Shown: positions 25,800 through 33,765 of the stretch, piece after piece
Layout of the letters: each line of letters opens with the position of its first letter
Position numbering within the stretch: the stretch's first letter is position 1
NCBI RefSeq assembly: GCF_042681825.1
Contig: NZ_JBHUGH010000038.1
Coordinates: 62,001 to 126,000 of the forward strand
Source of the DNA: Halodurantibacterium flavum
Lineage (GTDB): Bacteria > Pseudomonadota > Alphaproteobacteria > Rhodobacterales > Rhodobacteraceae
DNA length: 64,000 nt
Reading direction: 5' to 3'
Program-made: the position numbers and the translations under genes
Notes under the pieces: generated by a model
What the model saw: the letters and a program-made list of their open reading frames with translations, nothing else
What the model was told of the DNA's origin: nothing
The model's database searches: none

Positions 25800-27206
25800 A
25801 TGAGCAAGGAACAGGTTCTTTCGCTCCTCAAGGACGAGGAGGTCGAATATGTCGATATCCGTTTCACCGACCCGAAAGGCAAGCTGCAGCACGTGACCGT
25901 GGTGGCCGATCTGGTCGACGAGGACTTCCTTGAGGAAGGCTTCATGTTCGACGGCTCGTCCATCTCCGGCTGGAAGTCCATCGACCAGTCCGACATGAAA
26001 CTGATGCCGGACACGGAAAGCGCCTATATCGACCCGTTCTACGCGGAAAAGACGCTTTGCCTGCATTGCTCGATCGTCGAGCCGGACACCGGTGAGGCCT
26101 ATGGCCGCGACCCCCGTTCGACTGCGCAGAAGGCCGAGGCCTATCTGAAGTCGTCGGGCATCGGTGATGCCGCCTATTTCGGGCCGGAAGCCGAATTCTT
26201 CATCTTCGACGACGTCCGTTTCAGCGTGAAGATGAACAAGGTGTCCTATGAGGTCGACGCGATCGACGGCGCGTGGAACACCGACACGCAGTACGAACAG
26301 GGCAACTCGGGCCACCGTCCGGGCATCAAGGGCGGCTATTTCCCGGTCAACCCGATCGACGACGCCCAGGACCTGCGCGGCGAGATGCTCTCGACCATGA
26401 AGCGCATGGGCATGAAGGTCGACAAGCACCACCACGAAGTTGCCTCGTGCCAGCATGAGCTCGGGCTGATCTTCGGGACGCTGACCAAGCAGGCCGACGA
26501 GATCCAGAAATACAAATACGTCATCCACAACGTGGCCCACGCCTATGGCAAATCGGCAACCTTCATGCCGAAGCCGATCAAGGGCGACAACGGCACCGGG
26601 ATGCACGTCAACATGTCGATCTGGAAAGACGGCAAGCCGCTCTTTGCCGGCGACAAATATGCTGACCTGAGCCAGGAGGCGCTGTGGTTCATCGGCGGCA
26701 TCCTGAAGCACGCCAAGGCGCTGAATGCGATCACCAACCCGTCCACCAACAGCTACAAGCGGCTGATCCCGGGCTTCGAGGCTCCGGTTCTGCGGGCTTA
26801 TTCGGCGCGCAACCGCTCGGGCTGCGTCCGTATTCCGTGGACGGAATCGCCCAAGGCAAAACGTGTCGAGGCCCGTTTCCCCGATCCGTCGGCGAACCCC
26901 TACCTCGCCTTCTCGGCGCTGCTGATGGCCGGCCTTGACGGCATCAAGAACAAGATCGACCCGGGCCCGGCCTCGGACAAGGACCTCTACGACCTGCCGC
27001 CGGAGGAACTGGCCGAAATCCCGACCGTCTGCGGCAGCCTGCGCGAGGCGCTGGAAGCCCTGGAGGCCGATCACGAGTTCCTGCTGGCCGGCGACGTGTT
27101 CACCAAGGACCAGCTGGAAGGTTACATGGCCCTCAAATGGCAAGAGGTCTATGCCTACGAGCACACGCCCCACCCGATCGAGTTCCAGCTTTACTATTCC
27201 TGCTGA
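25800..27206 (+). CDS. glnA: Glutamine synthetase, type I
   Basis: The 468-residue GS-I subunit matches the usual length. It carries FDGSSISGW, the metal-binding EAEFFIFD, KHHHEVA, the ATP-binding KPIKGDNGTGMH and NPSTNSYKRLIPGFEAP segments, and the adenylylation tyrosine in DLYDLPPEE. It makes glutamine from glutamate, ammonia and ATP. With glnB upstream it forms the standard alphaproteobacterial glnBA operon, closed by a strong terminator. Confidence 0.97.
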   Translation: MSKEQVLSLLKDEEVEYVDIRFTDPKGKLQHVTVVADLVDEDFLEEGFMFDGSSISGWKSIDQSDMKLMPDTESAYIDPFYAEKTLCLHCSIVEPDTGEAYGRDPRSTAQKAEAYLKSSGIGDAAYFGPEAEFFIFDDVRFSVKMNKVSYEVDAIDGAWNTDTQYEQGNSGHRPGIKGGYFPVNPIDDAQDLRGEMLSTMKRMGMKVDKHHHEVASCQHELGLIFGTLTKQADEIQKYKYVIHNVAHAYGKSATFMPKPIKGDNGTGMHVNMSIWKDGKPLFAGDKYADLSQEALWFIGGILKHAKALNAITNPSTNSYKRLIPGFEAPVLRAYSARNRSGCVRIPWTESPKAKRVEARFPDPSANPYLAFSALLMAGLDGIKNKIDPGPASDKDLYDLPPEELAEIPTVCGSLREALEALEADHEFLLAGDVFTKDQLEGYMALKWQEVYAYEHTPHPIEFQLYYSC

Positions 27207-27231
27207 TCCCGGTCCGTTGGACGCGAAAACC

Positions 27232-27260
27232 GAAACCCCCGCCACTGGCGGGGGTTTTCT
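27232..27260 (+). terminator. Rho-independent terminator of glnBA
   Basis: The stem AAACCCCCGCC with GGCGGGGGTTT encloses a 3-nt loop and is followed by TCT; the T-run is short but the stem is strong. It lies 25 bp beyond the glnA stop. Confidence 0.85.
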
Positions 27261-27317
27261 GTTGGTGCGGCAACGCTTAGCTTAGGTATCGAAACGCGCG
27301 GAACGAAGGAAAGCGGA

Positions 27318-27647
27318 ATGGCCTTGACGGTGCAGGAACAGTTGCTGATCGAGCAGCGCGTCACGAATAACGGAAAGTCCATGATCGTGGCCTACCTGCT
27401 CTGGATTTTCACGGGCTGGTTTGGCGGACACCGTTTCTACCTGGGCAAATACCTTTCGGCGATCCTGCTCCTGATCCTGTGGGGCCTTGGCACCTTGCTC
27501 ACGGTGATCGGCGTCGGCTTCATCCTGCTCGGCATTGCCGGCCTATGGCTGCTGATCGACGCGTTTCTCATCCCGGCGATGGTCAGCACCGCGAATGACG
27601 ATCTGCGCGCGCGACTGATCCGGGACATGCAGTCCGGCCGGTTCTGA
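27318..27647 (+). CDS. TM2 domain membrane protein
   Basis: The 109-residue protein has two or three hydrophobic helices with the TM2 signature WIFTGWFGGHRFYLGKYLSA between about residues 28 and 47, then a second helix pair and a basic tail. TM2 proteins are small inner-membrane proteins of unknown function. It is a single gene after the glnBA terminator. The following 130 bp to the tRNA-Asp genes show nothing coding. Confidence 0.85.
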   Translation: MALTVQEQLLIEQRVTNNGKSMIVAYLLWIFTGWFGGHRFYLGKYLSAILLLILWGLGTLLTVIGVGFILLGIAGLWLLIDAFLIPAMVSTANDDLRARLIRDMQSGRF

Positions 27648-27777
27648 GACGTGGTCCGGGCCCCGGAGTTCGGCAGCATGGGCCGCGAAACAGGAGGCTG
27701 AGGCAGCCCCCAAGGCTTGCCGGGCCATCGGTCTTCAAGGCCCGCGCGGCGTTTGAATATTCAGGTTCTGAGATTAA

Positions 27778-27854
27778 TGGCGCGGTTGACGGGGCTCGAA
27801 CCCGCGACCCCCGGCGTGACAGGCCGGTACTCTAACCGACTGAGCTACAACCGC
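27778..27854 (-). tRNA. tRNA-Asp (GTC), copy 1
   Basis: On the minus strand: acceptor GCGGTTG/CAACCGC, D arm AGCTCAGTCGGTTAGAGT, anticodon stem CCGGC/GCCGG with loop CTGTCAC (anticodon GTC), T arm CGGGTTCGAGCCCCG and encoded CCA; 77 nt. It is identical to the copy 106 bp to the right. Confidence 0.97.
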
Positions 27855-27883
27855 GCATCATACGTTCGGGCGATCCGGGTGGG

Positions 27884-27960
27884 TGGCGCGGTTGACGGGG
27901 CTCGAACCCGCGACCCCCGGCGTGACAGGCCGGTACTCTAACCGACTGAGCTACAACCGC
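27884..27960 (-). tRNA. tRNA-Asp (GTC), copy 2
   Basis: The 77-nt sequence has the same folds and anticodon as the neighbouring copy, with no difference seen by eye. The 29-bp spacer between the two copies contains part of the sequence also found beyond copy 2 (CGTTCGGG...CCGGGTGG-like), which suggests a tandem duplication. Transcription is leftward and probably dicistronic. Confidence 0.97.
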
Positions 27961-28073
27961 GTGTCCACCCGTCCGGATCGCCCCGAACGTGCGAGGGTAA
28001 TATGCAGACCCGTGGGCAACGTCAAGCGCATCTGACGCGATTTTTCGACCCGCAGACGAAATTCGCATGACGC

Positions 28074-29222
28074 TCAGGCGCGGGCATCCGGGCCGCGTCG
28101 CCATGGCTCGAATATCTGGAACGCCACCGCCCTGCCCTTGGGCGTGAGGTGCAGATCCTGGCCCTGACGTTCCACAAGCCCCCGGTCGAGACCGTAAAGG
28201 ATCACGCGCCGGGCCTGCCCTTCGGACCATGACAGGTGGTCGTGCAGGGCGCGGACGGTGTTTTCTTCGCCCGCCTCGGGGCTGTTCTCGTGATTGTAGA
28301 GATGGGCCACAAGCGACCGCCCGTCGTTTTCCTGTCGCTGGCGGTTGCGCCGCAGGATCAGGGCGATGGCCCCGTGGCGCGGCCCCAGCGCCCAGGCGGC
28401 GATCAGGAAGGCCCCGGTCGAAAGCGCCATCATCCCGCCGATCGAGACATTCCAGCGGATCGCCAGAAGATAGCCGGAAAGGCTGCTTGCCACCGCGATG
28501 CCCACCGCGATCAGGATGACGATGCCAAGCCTGTCCGTCAGCATCAGCGCCGCCGCCGGCGGAACGACGATGAAGGCAAGGAAAAGGACGACACCGACTG
28601 CATCGAAGCTCGCGACGGCCGTCGCGCTGGTCAGGCCAAGCAGCAGGTAGAACATCACCCCCGGCATGAACCCGAGCGCATGGGCCAGCGCGGCGTCAAA
28701 GCAGGAGAGCTTGAGCTCCTTGTAGCACAGCGTGACGAAGCACAGGTTGACGACCAGCAGTGTGCCCACCGCCAGCATGGCCCGGGGCACGGCATAGGCC
28801 CCGATCTGCACCGTATCGAGCCAGACAAAGCCGATCTCGCCCAGCAACACCGCATGTTCGTCGATATGCACATTCCGCGCGTTCAGACTGACGAGCAGCA
28901 CCCCCAGCGCAAAGAGCGCCGGAAAGACCAGCCCGATCGCGGCGTCCATCCGCACCAGCCGCGACCGTTCCAGCGCCCCGGTCAACAGCACCGACCCAAG
29001 GCCCGCAAGCGCCGCCATGGCAAGAACCAGCGGGCCCGAGGTATGGCCGCTGATCATCCAGGCGATGACGATCCCCAGCAGGATCGAATGACTGATCGCG
29101 TGGGTCAGCATCGCCGCGCCCCGCAGCAGCAGGAACACCCCCAACAGTGCCGCCGCCACCCCGACAAGGGCGCCGGTTCCCACGATCATCGCACCGAGAT
29201 TGCCGAAAAACCACTCAAGCAT
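28074..29222 (-). CDS. Metal ABC transporter permease with C-terminal winged-helix extension (second permease)
   Basis: The 382-residue protein has about eight membrane helices of the ABC-3 (ZnuB/TroC/MntB) family in its first 280 residues (LLRGAAMLTHAISHSILLGI, GFMPGVMFYLLLGLTS). A cytoplasmic tail of about 90 residues follows that reads like a winged-helix domain (TVRALHDHLSWSEGQARRVILYGL to LTPKGRAVAF). Classical ZnuB/MntB permeases stop at about 280. The tail could sense metal or pair with DtxR-like regulators, but this is inference. The start overlaps the first permease by 8 bp; it is the last gene of the four-gene operon. Confidence 0.85.
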   Translation of the reverse strand: MLEWFFGNLGAMIVGTGALVGVAAALLGVFLLLRGAAMLTHAISHSILLGIVIAWMISGHTSGPLVLAMAALAGLGSVLLTGALERSRLVRMDAAIGLVFPALFALGVLLVSLNARNVHIDEHAVLLGEIGFVWLDTVQIGAYAVPRAMLAVGTLLVVNLCFVTLCYKELKLSCFDAALAHALGFMPGVMFYLLLGLTSATAVASFDAVGVVLFLAFIVVPPAAALMLTDRLGIVILIAVGIAVASSLSGYLLAIRWNVSIGGMMALSTGAFLIAAWALGPRHGAIALILRRNRQRQENDGRSLVAHLYNHENSPEAGEENTVRALHDHLSWSEGQARRVILYGLDRGLVERQGQDLHLTPKGRAVAFQIFEPWRRGPDARA

Positions 29223-30345
29223 TCCAGGCCCCCGTCGGCAGTTCCGCAGCGCGGGCGCGGCCCTCGGGCGTGATCTCCCAATGGCGCTGCGCGTCGGGGC
29301 CATGGGGCACCTGCCGGATCAGGCCCTCGGCCTCCAGCCGGGCCAGGGCGCGCCGCGGCGGCGTCCCGTGATAGGCGCGCAAGAGCCCCTCGTCGCTGCG
29401 GAAGCCGGGCGCGTCGTGGTCCCGTGCCAGCCGGTCGAGCGTCAGGAGAACGCGCCCCGCCTCCAGCCGCCGGGCGGCCCGCCAGTCCCGCAGGGCGCGC
29501 CACAGGATGCCGCGCCCCGGCGCAAGCAGCACCGACACCAGCACGATGGCCGACGCGGCAAGCACGATCAGCGGACCCGTGGAAAGACCCCGCGCGCCTG
29601 CGCTGATCCCAGCACCCGTGATCCCCGCCGCGATCCCGAAAGCCGCCGAGAGCAGCACCATCGGCCCCAGCCGGTCGACCCATTGCCGGGCCGCCGCCGC
29701 CGGCGCGATGATCATGGCGGTCATCAGCACGACGCCCACCATCTGCAAGCCCACGACGATGGCAAGCGCGATCATCACCGTCAGTGCAAGATCGAGCGCC
29801 AGCACCGGCAGGCCCAGCGTGCGGGCATAAAGCGGATCGAAGGTCGCCAGCTTGAACTCTTTCCAGAAGAGCCCGACAAGCAACAGCGCGACCGCCGTGA
29901 CGCCCCCCATGACCGGCAGGTCTGACCGGAGCATCGCCGCCGCCTGCCCGAAAAGGAAACTGTTGAGCCCCGCCTGCCCCGCGCCCTGCGTGGTCTGGAT
30001 ATAGGTCAAGAGCACGACGCCGCCCGCAAAGAACAGCCCCAGCACGATCCCCAGCGCCGCGTCCGCACGCAGGCGCGTCGTCCGCCCGATGACCAGCACC
30101 ATAATCGCCGCCGCCGTCCCGGACAGGAAGGCCCCGGTCAGGATCGCGCCCAGATCCCGGGTGCCAGCCACCAGAAACCCGAGGCATATGCCGGGCAAGG
30201 CCGCGTGAGACAGCACATCGCCCATCAGGCTTTGCCCGCGCAGGACGGCGAAGCTTCCCAGCACGCCGCTGATGATGCCCAACAGAACCGCCCCGGCCAG
30301 AACCGTCTGCAGCGTGTAGTCCTGCAGGAACAGCGGCAGCGTCAT
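29215..30345 (-). CDS. Metal ABC transporter permease with C-terminal winged-helix extension (first permease)
   Basis: The 376-residue ABC-3 family permease has a membrane part over about residues 1-285 (VLRGQSLMGDVLSHAALPGI, the FDPLYARTLGLPV coupling loop) and a tail of about 90 residues with a winged-helix look (LLRAYHGTPPRRALARLEAEGLIRQV and ITPEGRARAAEL). Both permeases therefore form a heterodimer with matching tails. The four-base overlap with the ATPase gene upstream (30342-30345) indicates translational coupling. Mn2+, Zn2+ or Fe2+ import is expected. Confidence 0.85.
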   Translation of the reverse strand: MTLPLFLQDYTLQTVLAGAVLLGIISGVLGSFAVLRGQSLMGDVLSHAALPGICLGFLVAGTRDLGAILTGAFLSGTAAAIMVLVIGRTTRLRADAALGIVLGLFFAGGVVLLTYIQTTQGAGQAGLNSFLFGQAAAMLRSDLPVMGGVTAVALLLVGLFWKEFKLATFDPLYARTLGLPVLALDLALTVMIALAIVVGLQMVGVVLMTAMIIAPAAAARQWVDRLGPMVLLSAAFGIAAGITGAGISAGARGLSTGPLIVLAASAIVLVSVLLAPGRGILWRALRDWRAARRLEAGRVLLTLDRLARDHDAPGFRSDEGLLRAYHGTPPRRALARLEAEGLIRQVPHGPDAQRHWEITPEGRARAAELPTGAWNA

Positions 30346-31121
30346 GGCGCCCCGTCCGGCCCCAGAAGGGCGATTTGCCCGCCATAGGTACGGCGCAGGT
30401 TTTCCGCGGTATAGACGGTGTCGACCGGCCCCTGTGCGATCACGCGCACGTTGAGCATCACGAGCCAGTCGAAATAGACCCGCACCGTCTGAAGGTCGTG
30501 ATGCACCACGACGATCGTCTTGCCCGCATCCCGGAGCCCCTTGAGCAGCGCGACGATGGCACGCTCGGTCGTGGCATCCACCCCGGCCATCGGTTCATCC
30601 AGAAAATAGATGTCGGCATCCTGCACCAGCGCCCGCGCAATAAAGACGCGCTGCTGCTGCCCGCCCGAAAGCTGGCTGATCTGCCGGTCGGCAAAGTCGC
30701 GCATCCCGACCTGTTCGAGGGCCGCCATCGCCTCGGCCCGCTCTTTGCGGCCGGGGCGGCGGAACCAGCCCAGCCGCCCGTAAAGCCCCATCAGGACCAC
30801 GTCGACGACGGTGGTCGGGAAATCCCAGTCGACGCTCGACCGCTGAGGCACATAGCCGACGCGCCGGCGCATCGTGCCATAACGCGCCCCGAAAAAGCGG
30901 ATATGCCCCGCCACCGGACGCACGAGCCCCAAGGCCGACTTGATCAGCGTCGATTTCCCGGCGCCGTTCGGCCCGACGACTGCGGCCATGACCCCCGGCG
31001 GGATATCGAGGTCGATATCCCAAAGGACGGGCATCCGGTGATAGGTGACGGTCAGATCCTCGATATGCAGCGCGAGACCGGGTTCGTGCAGCGCCTGTTC
31101 GTTCTGATGCAGGGTGGGCAT
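30342..31121 (-). CDS. Metal ABC transporter ATP-binding protein
   Basis: The 259-residue ABC ATPase has Walker A GPNGAGKSTL, the Q-loop region VPQRSSVDWDFP, the signature LSGGQQQR, Walker B IYFLDEP and an H-loop VVHHDL. The VPQRSSVDWDFP segment is characteristic of Mn/Zn/Fe ABC-3 importers. AAGGAG upstream supports the ATG at 31121; the frame continues to 31199. It is second in the operon after the binding-protein gene. Confidence 0.92.
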   Translation of the reverse strand: MPTLHQNEQALHEPGLALHIEDLTVTYHRMPVLWDIDLDIPPGVMAAVVGPNGAGKSTLIKSALGLVRPVAGHIRFFGARYGTMRRRVGYVPQRSSVDWDFPTTVVDVVLMGLYGRLGWFRRPGRKERAEAMAALEQVGMRDFADRQISQLSGGQQQRVFIARALVQDADIYFLDEPMAGVDATTERAIVALLKGLRDAGKTIVVVHHDLQTVRVYFDWLVMLNVRVIAQGPVDTVYTAENLRRTYGGQIALLGPDGAP

Positions 31122-31158
31122 CGTGTCATGCTCCTTCGGGCCAAGGATGCGTTGCCTG

Positions 31159-32115
31159 TCAGGGATTGCCAAGCCCCTGCCCGGCGGCCCAGGGTCCAAG
31201 GGCGTCAGGCCATGGTGCGGGGGTGCCGCCCAACGCCTCGGTGATGCGGATCGTGTTCGCGCGAATCATGCCGATATAGGTGCCCTCGGGCGTGCCGGTC
31301 TCGCCCATCGCGTCGGAATAGAGCGTGCCGCCCAGCGCCACCTCATGCCCCCGGTCGCGCAGGGCGGCCCGCAGCGCCTCGATGCTGCGCGGGTTGATGG
31401 TGCTTTCGACAAAGACCGCCGGCACCTGACGCGCCGCCACCAGATCGGCTGTGTCGCGGATGTCGGCGATGCTCGTTTCCGTCTCGGTCGAGATGCCCTG
31501 AAGCGAGACCTCCTGAATATCGTAAGCCCGTGCGAAATAGCCAAACGCGTCATGGGCGGTGACGAGTGCGCGCTGTTCGGGTGGAATCGACGCGATGCTT
31601 GACCTGACCCAGTCATCGAGCGCCGCGAGTTCGCCGGCATAGCCCTCCGGCGCGGCGGCGCATCCAAGATCACCCAGAAACCCCGACACAGCCGGGATCG
31701 CCCGGGCCCAAAGCGCGACATCCATCCAGATATGCGGATCAACGCCATAGGCATCGTCGGTGCGGATCAGGTTCTCGCCCTCGTCCAGCCCCTCGCCCAC
31801 GCCCAGCGTTGCGCGATCCGCGCCCAGACGGCCAAGAATGGCACCAAGCCGTCCCTCCAGCCCCAGGCCGACATAAAGGATTGCATCCGCCTGCTGAAGC
31901 CGCGCGACATCTGCGGCCGTCGGCTGATAAAGATGCGGGTCGATTCCCGGCCCCATCAACGCCTCGACCTCGGCGCAACCGTCCGAGAGGTTGTCGACCA
32001 TGTCGGCCAGCATTCCGACCGTCGCCAGAACCCTTGGCCGTTCCTGCGCCGCACCGGGCAGCGCCATGGCCGCGACCAATGTCCCCGCCAGACCTGCCGT
32101 CCGAAACCGATTCAT
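31159..32115 (-). CDS. Metal ABC transporter substrate-binding protein (cluster A-I)
   Basis: The 318-residue periplasmic protein has a signal peptide (about residues 1-22, MALPGAAQ) and the metal ligands of the TroA/MntA/ZnuA fold: DPHLYQ, DPHIWMD, TAHDAFGYF and the acidic pair in VESTIN and YSDAMG. The His/Asp-rich loop of ZnuA is absent, which argues for Mn or Fe rather than Zn. It leads the operon and has a Fur-family-like box about 50 bp upstream. GGAGGG precedes the ATG; a GTG 6 bp further up is also in frame. Confidence 0.9.
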   Translation of the reverse strand: MNRFRTAGLAGTLVAAMALPGAAQERPRVLATVGMLADMVDNLSDGCAEVEALMGPGIDPHLYQPTAADVARLQQADAILYVGLGLEGRLGAILGRLGADRATLGVGEGLDEGENLIRTDDAYGVDPHIWMDVALWARAIPAVSGFLGDLGCAAAPEGYAGELAALDDWVRSSIASIPPEQRALVTAHDAFGYFARAYDIQEVSLQGISTETETSIADIRDTADLVAARQVPAVFVESTINPRSIEALRAALRDRGHEVALGGTLYSDAMGETGTPEGTYIGMIRANTIRITEALGGTPAPWPDALGPWAAGQGLGNP

Positions 32116-32164
32116 CCGCACCCTCCGTCAGCCGATGACCAACAGATAGCGGCACCGCCATGAA

Positions 32165-32195
32165 ATGCAACTGCAAATCATTATCATTTTTGTGA
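32165..32195. promoter_or_regulatory. Candidate Fur/Mur/Zur-family operator upstream of the metal ABC operon
   Basis: The segment ATGCAACTGCAAATCATTATC and the bases after it give, on the minus strand, GATAATGATTTGCAGTTGCAT. The first half matches a Fur-type GATAATGAT half-site, and the rest is a TGCAA-C-TGCAA direct arrangement. It sits 50-80 bp upstream of the binding-protein start in an AT-rich patch, as expected for metal-dependent repression. Which Fur paralogue binds cannot be told. Confidence 0.5.
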
Positions 32196-32251
32196 CGGCA
32201 CAATTTCCTCTTGCCACCGCGCGATGATCGCCGTAGAGAAGCCCCCGGAGT

Positions 32252-32326
32252 GCGGGCGTAGCTCAGGGGTAGAGCATAACCTTGCCAAGGTTGGGGTCGA
32301 GGGTTCGAATCCCTTCGCCCGCTCCA
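32252..32326 (+). tRNA. tRNA-Gly (GCC), likely island insertion site
   Basis: Acceptor GCGGGCG/CGCCCGC, D arm AGCTCAGGGGTAGAGC, anticodon stem with loop TTGCCAA (anticodon GCC), T arm GAGGGTTCGAATCCCTT and encoded CCA; 75 nt. Gene content changes sharply just after it, and tRNA-Gly(GCC) 3' ends are common integrase targets. Confidence 0.96.
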
Positions 32327-32354
32327 GTTTTCTTCAAGAAAGTCAAATGCTTAA

Positions 32355-32377
32355 AGAGCGCCCTTGGGGCGCTTTTT
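32355..32377 (+). terminator. Rho-independent terminator after tRNA-Gly
   Basis: AGCGCCC and GGGCGCT form a 7-bp stem with a 3-nt loop, followed by TTTTT. It lies 30 bp beyond the tRNA. Confidence 0.85.
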
Positions 32378-33062
32378 GCTTACACGGCCTGTGCGACCGC
32401 TATGTGTAAGCAGTATGTAAGCACGAGAATGGGCGTTTTCGGATATGGCAGCGTAGTTTTGGCGCCCACCACGCCTTCTCGGCAAGACGATCCGCTGTCT
32501 GCAGGACACGACCACTGGCTCCTTCGATCGAAGAAGGCACGATCTGCTCATCGAATCGCAGATGCCTGCTACACTTGGGCTGGCGGTTCCAGAGTGCGGA
32601 ATCATTGCCGATCGCTTGGAGGCCGTCCTGTCCAAGGCGACCGACGTTGCCGAAGCCAGCTGGTAGCGATGGTTGCGGGAGGGCGCAACCATCTTTACTT
32701 GCGGTCCCACGAAGGCCGCCCCATGAGGCCAACCGACGTGCCCGAAATTGCCAAGCAGATAAAGGTCATCGGGGCCTCCGGCGGCCGATTGTACGCGCTG
32801 TTCCGGGTAGCAGCGTAGATGCTCTGGCGGGCAACGTTCAAGCGTGTTGCGCACCGGAATTGGTCCGGTCCTTGAGACGACATTGGAAGCCAACCCCTCC
32901 GACGACGAAAGCCGTGGCGAGGTAGGCGGCGAGGACCGCGTGGACGGGCCGTATAGAAGGCCTGGGTCGAAGGAGGTTGCCCAGTTTGGTCCGGGTCGGA
33001 ACCGGCCGTTCTCGGGTTTCGAAGCCGGTCGCGTCGCCGCCTTTTTTATCTATTCAACTAAC
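32378..33062. other. Degenerate, apparently non-coding junction region of the island
   Basis: About 690 bp carry no ORF that resembles a gene; all reading frames are short or low-quality. Near the left end GCTTACAC...GTGTAAGC forms an inverted repeat (about 32377-32411) and TGTAAGC occurs twice, features often seen near integrase att/arm sites. Between 32570 and 32820 the plus strand has a stop-interrupted segment (reading LAVPECGIIADRLEAVLSKA) that may be a decayed gene I cannot name. A cytochrome-bd-like remnant on the minus strand is listed separately. Confidence 0.5.
32850..33000 (-). pseudogene. Fragment resembling a cytochrome bd/CIO-type oxidase subunit I
   Basis: One minus-strand frame reads RPSIRPVHAVLAAYLATAFV followed by VGGVG, which resembles the helix of CydA/CioA-like subunits after the NPSFPxRFxHM loop. 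The flanking residues do not continue the protein and no start or full domain is present, so at most a short relic remains. The intact cydAB at 59-62 kb is a different type by sequence in this region. The identification rests on one helix and is tentative. Confidence 0.35.
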
Positions 33063-33063
33063 C

Positions 33064-33079
33064 ATGTAACTGTGTAATC
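33064..33079. promoter_or_regulatory. 16-bp shared element, copy 1 (candidate ArsR-family operator)
   Basis: ATGTAACTGTGTAATC lies 66 bp upstream of the peroxiredoxin-arsR operon. It contains a TGTAA-CTG-TGTAA direct repeat. The exact 16-mer recurs in inverse orientation at 50603-50618, between the DUF442 gene and the SQR relic. A binding site for the ArsR-type regulator encoded at 33762 is the simplest reading. Confidence 0.55.
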
Positions 33080-33144
33080 GTATTGCGTCAGGCGGCGCGC
33101 CATACGACAAACACGTAAGTGACGCTTTCGAGACCACGGCTTCG

Positions 33145-33765
33145 ATGAACGACGTATCGATCCGCATACCTCCCCCGACCCTGCGTATGGGCGACGCCGC
33201 TCCTGATTTCGAGGCCCGTTCCACCCAAGGTCCGATCCGGCTTTCCGACTACAAGGGCCGGTGGCTGGTGTTCTTTGCGCACCCGGCGGACTTCACGCCG
33301 GTCTGCACCACAGAGTTCGTGGCGCTCGCCAAAGCGCACGATCGTTTCGCTGCGCTCGATTGCGCACTTCTCGGTCTGTCGGTCGACAGCCTCTATGCGC
33401 ATCTCGCCTGGGCCCGCTCCATACGTGAGCTCTTTTCGGTGGAAATCCCGTTTCCGGTGATCGAGGACCCGTCCATGCTCGTCGGTCGCACCTACGGTAT
33501 GATCGACGAGACGGCGGAGAACAGCGCGGGAGTTCGGGCGAGTTACTTCATCGACCCGGAGGGCGTCATCCGGGCGATCACGCACTATCCGCTGACCATC
33601 GGACGTTCGGTCGACGAGATGCTGCGGATGGTGGCGGCGCTGCAGGCCACCCATTCCGGCGAGAAGCTTGCTCCGGCTGATTGGCAGCCGGGGCAGCCGC
33701 TTCTCCTGCCGGCCGATGAAAAGGCGCAGCACGAATCCGACTGGTTCTGCCGGAGAGATGGATGA
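33145..33765 (+). CDS. Peroxiredoxin (Prx6/1-Cys-like AhpC-TSA family), copy 1
   Basis: The 206-residue protein has the active-site segment HPADFTPVCTTEF with the peroxidatic cysteine C54, and the family features SVDSLYAHLAW, GVRASYFIDP and the catalytic arginine region. Two further cysteines exist (C72 in LDCALL and one in DWFCRRDG, four residues from the C terminus); the latter could act as a resolving cysteine. It reduces peroxides, and this subfamily also acts on persulfide-related species in some bacteria (inference). No signal peptide. Its stop overlaps the ArsR start by four bases, so the regulator is translationally coupled. Confidence 0.9.
   Translation: MNDVSIRIPPPTLRMGDAAPDFEARSTQGPIRLSDYKGRWLVFFAHPADFTPVCTTEFVALAKAHDRFAALDCALLGLSVDSLYAHLAWARSIRELFSVEIPFPVIEDPSMLVGRTYGMIDETAENSAGVRASYFIDPEGVIRAITHYPLTIGRSVDEMLRMVAALQATHSGEKLAPADWQPGQPLLLPADEKAQHESDWFCRRDG

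Noticed and set aside
32282..32818. 178-codon open frame after tRNA-Gly
   Set aside because: Starts inside the tRNA, has no recognisable domain and shares its DNA with equally long frames on the other strand; treated as degenerate sequence.
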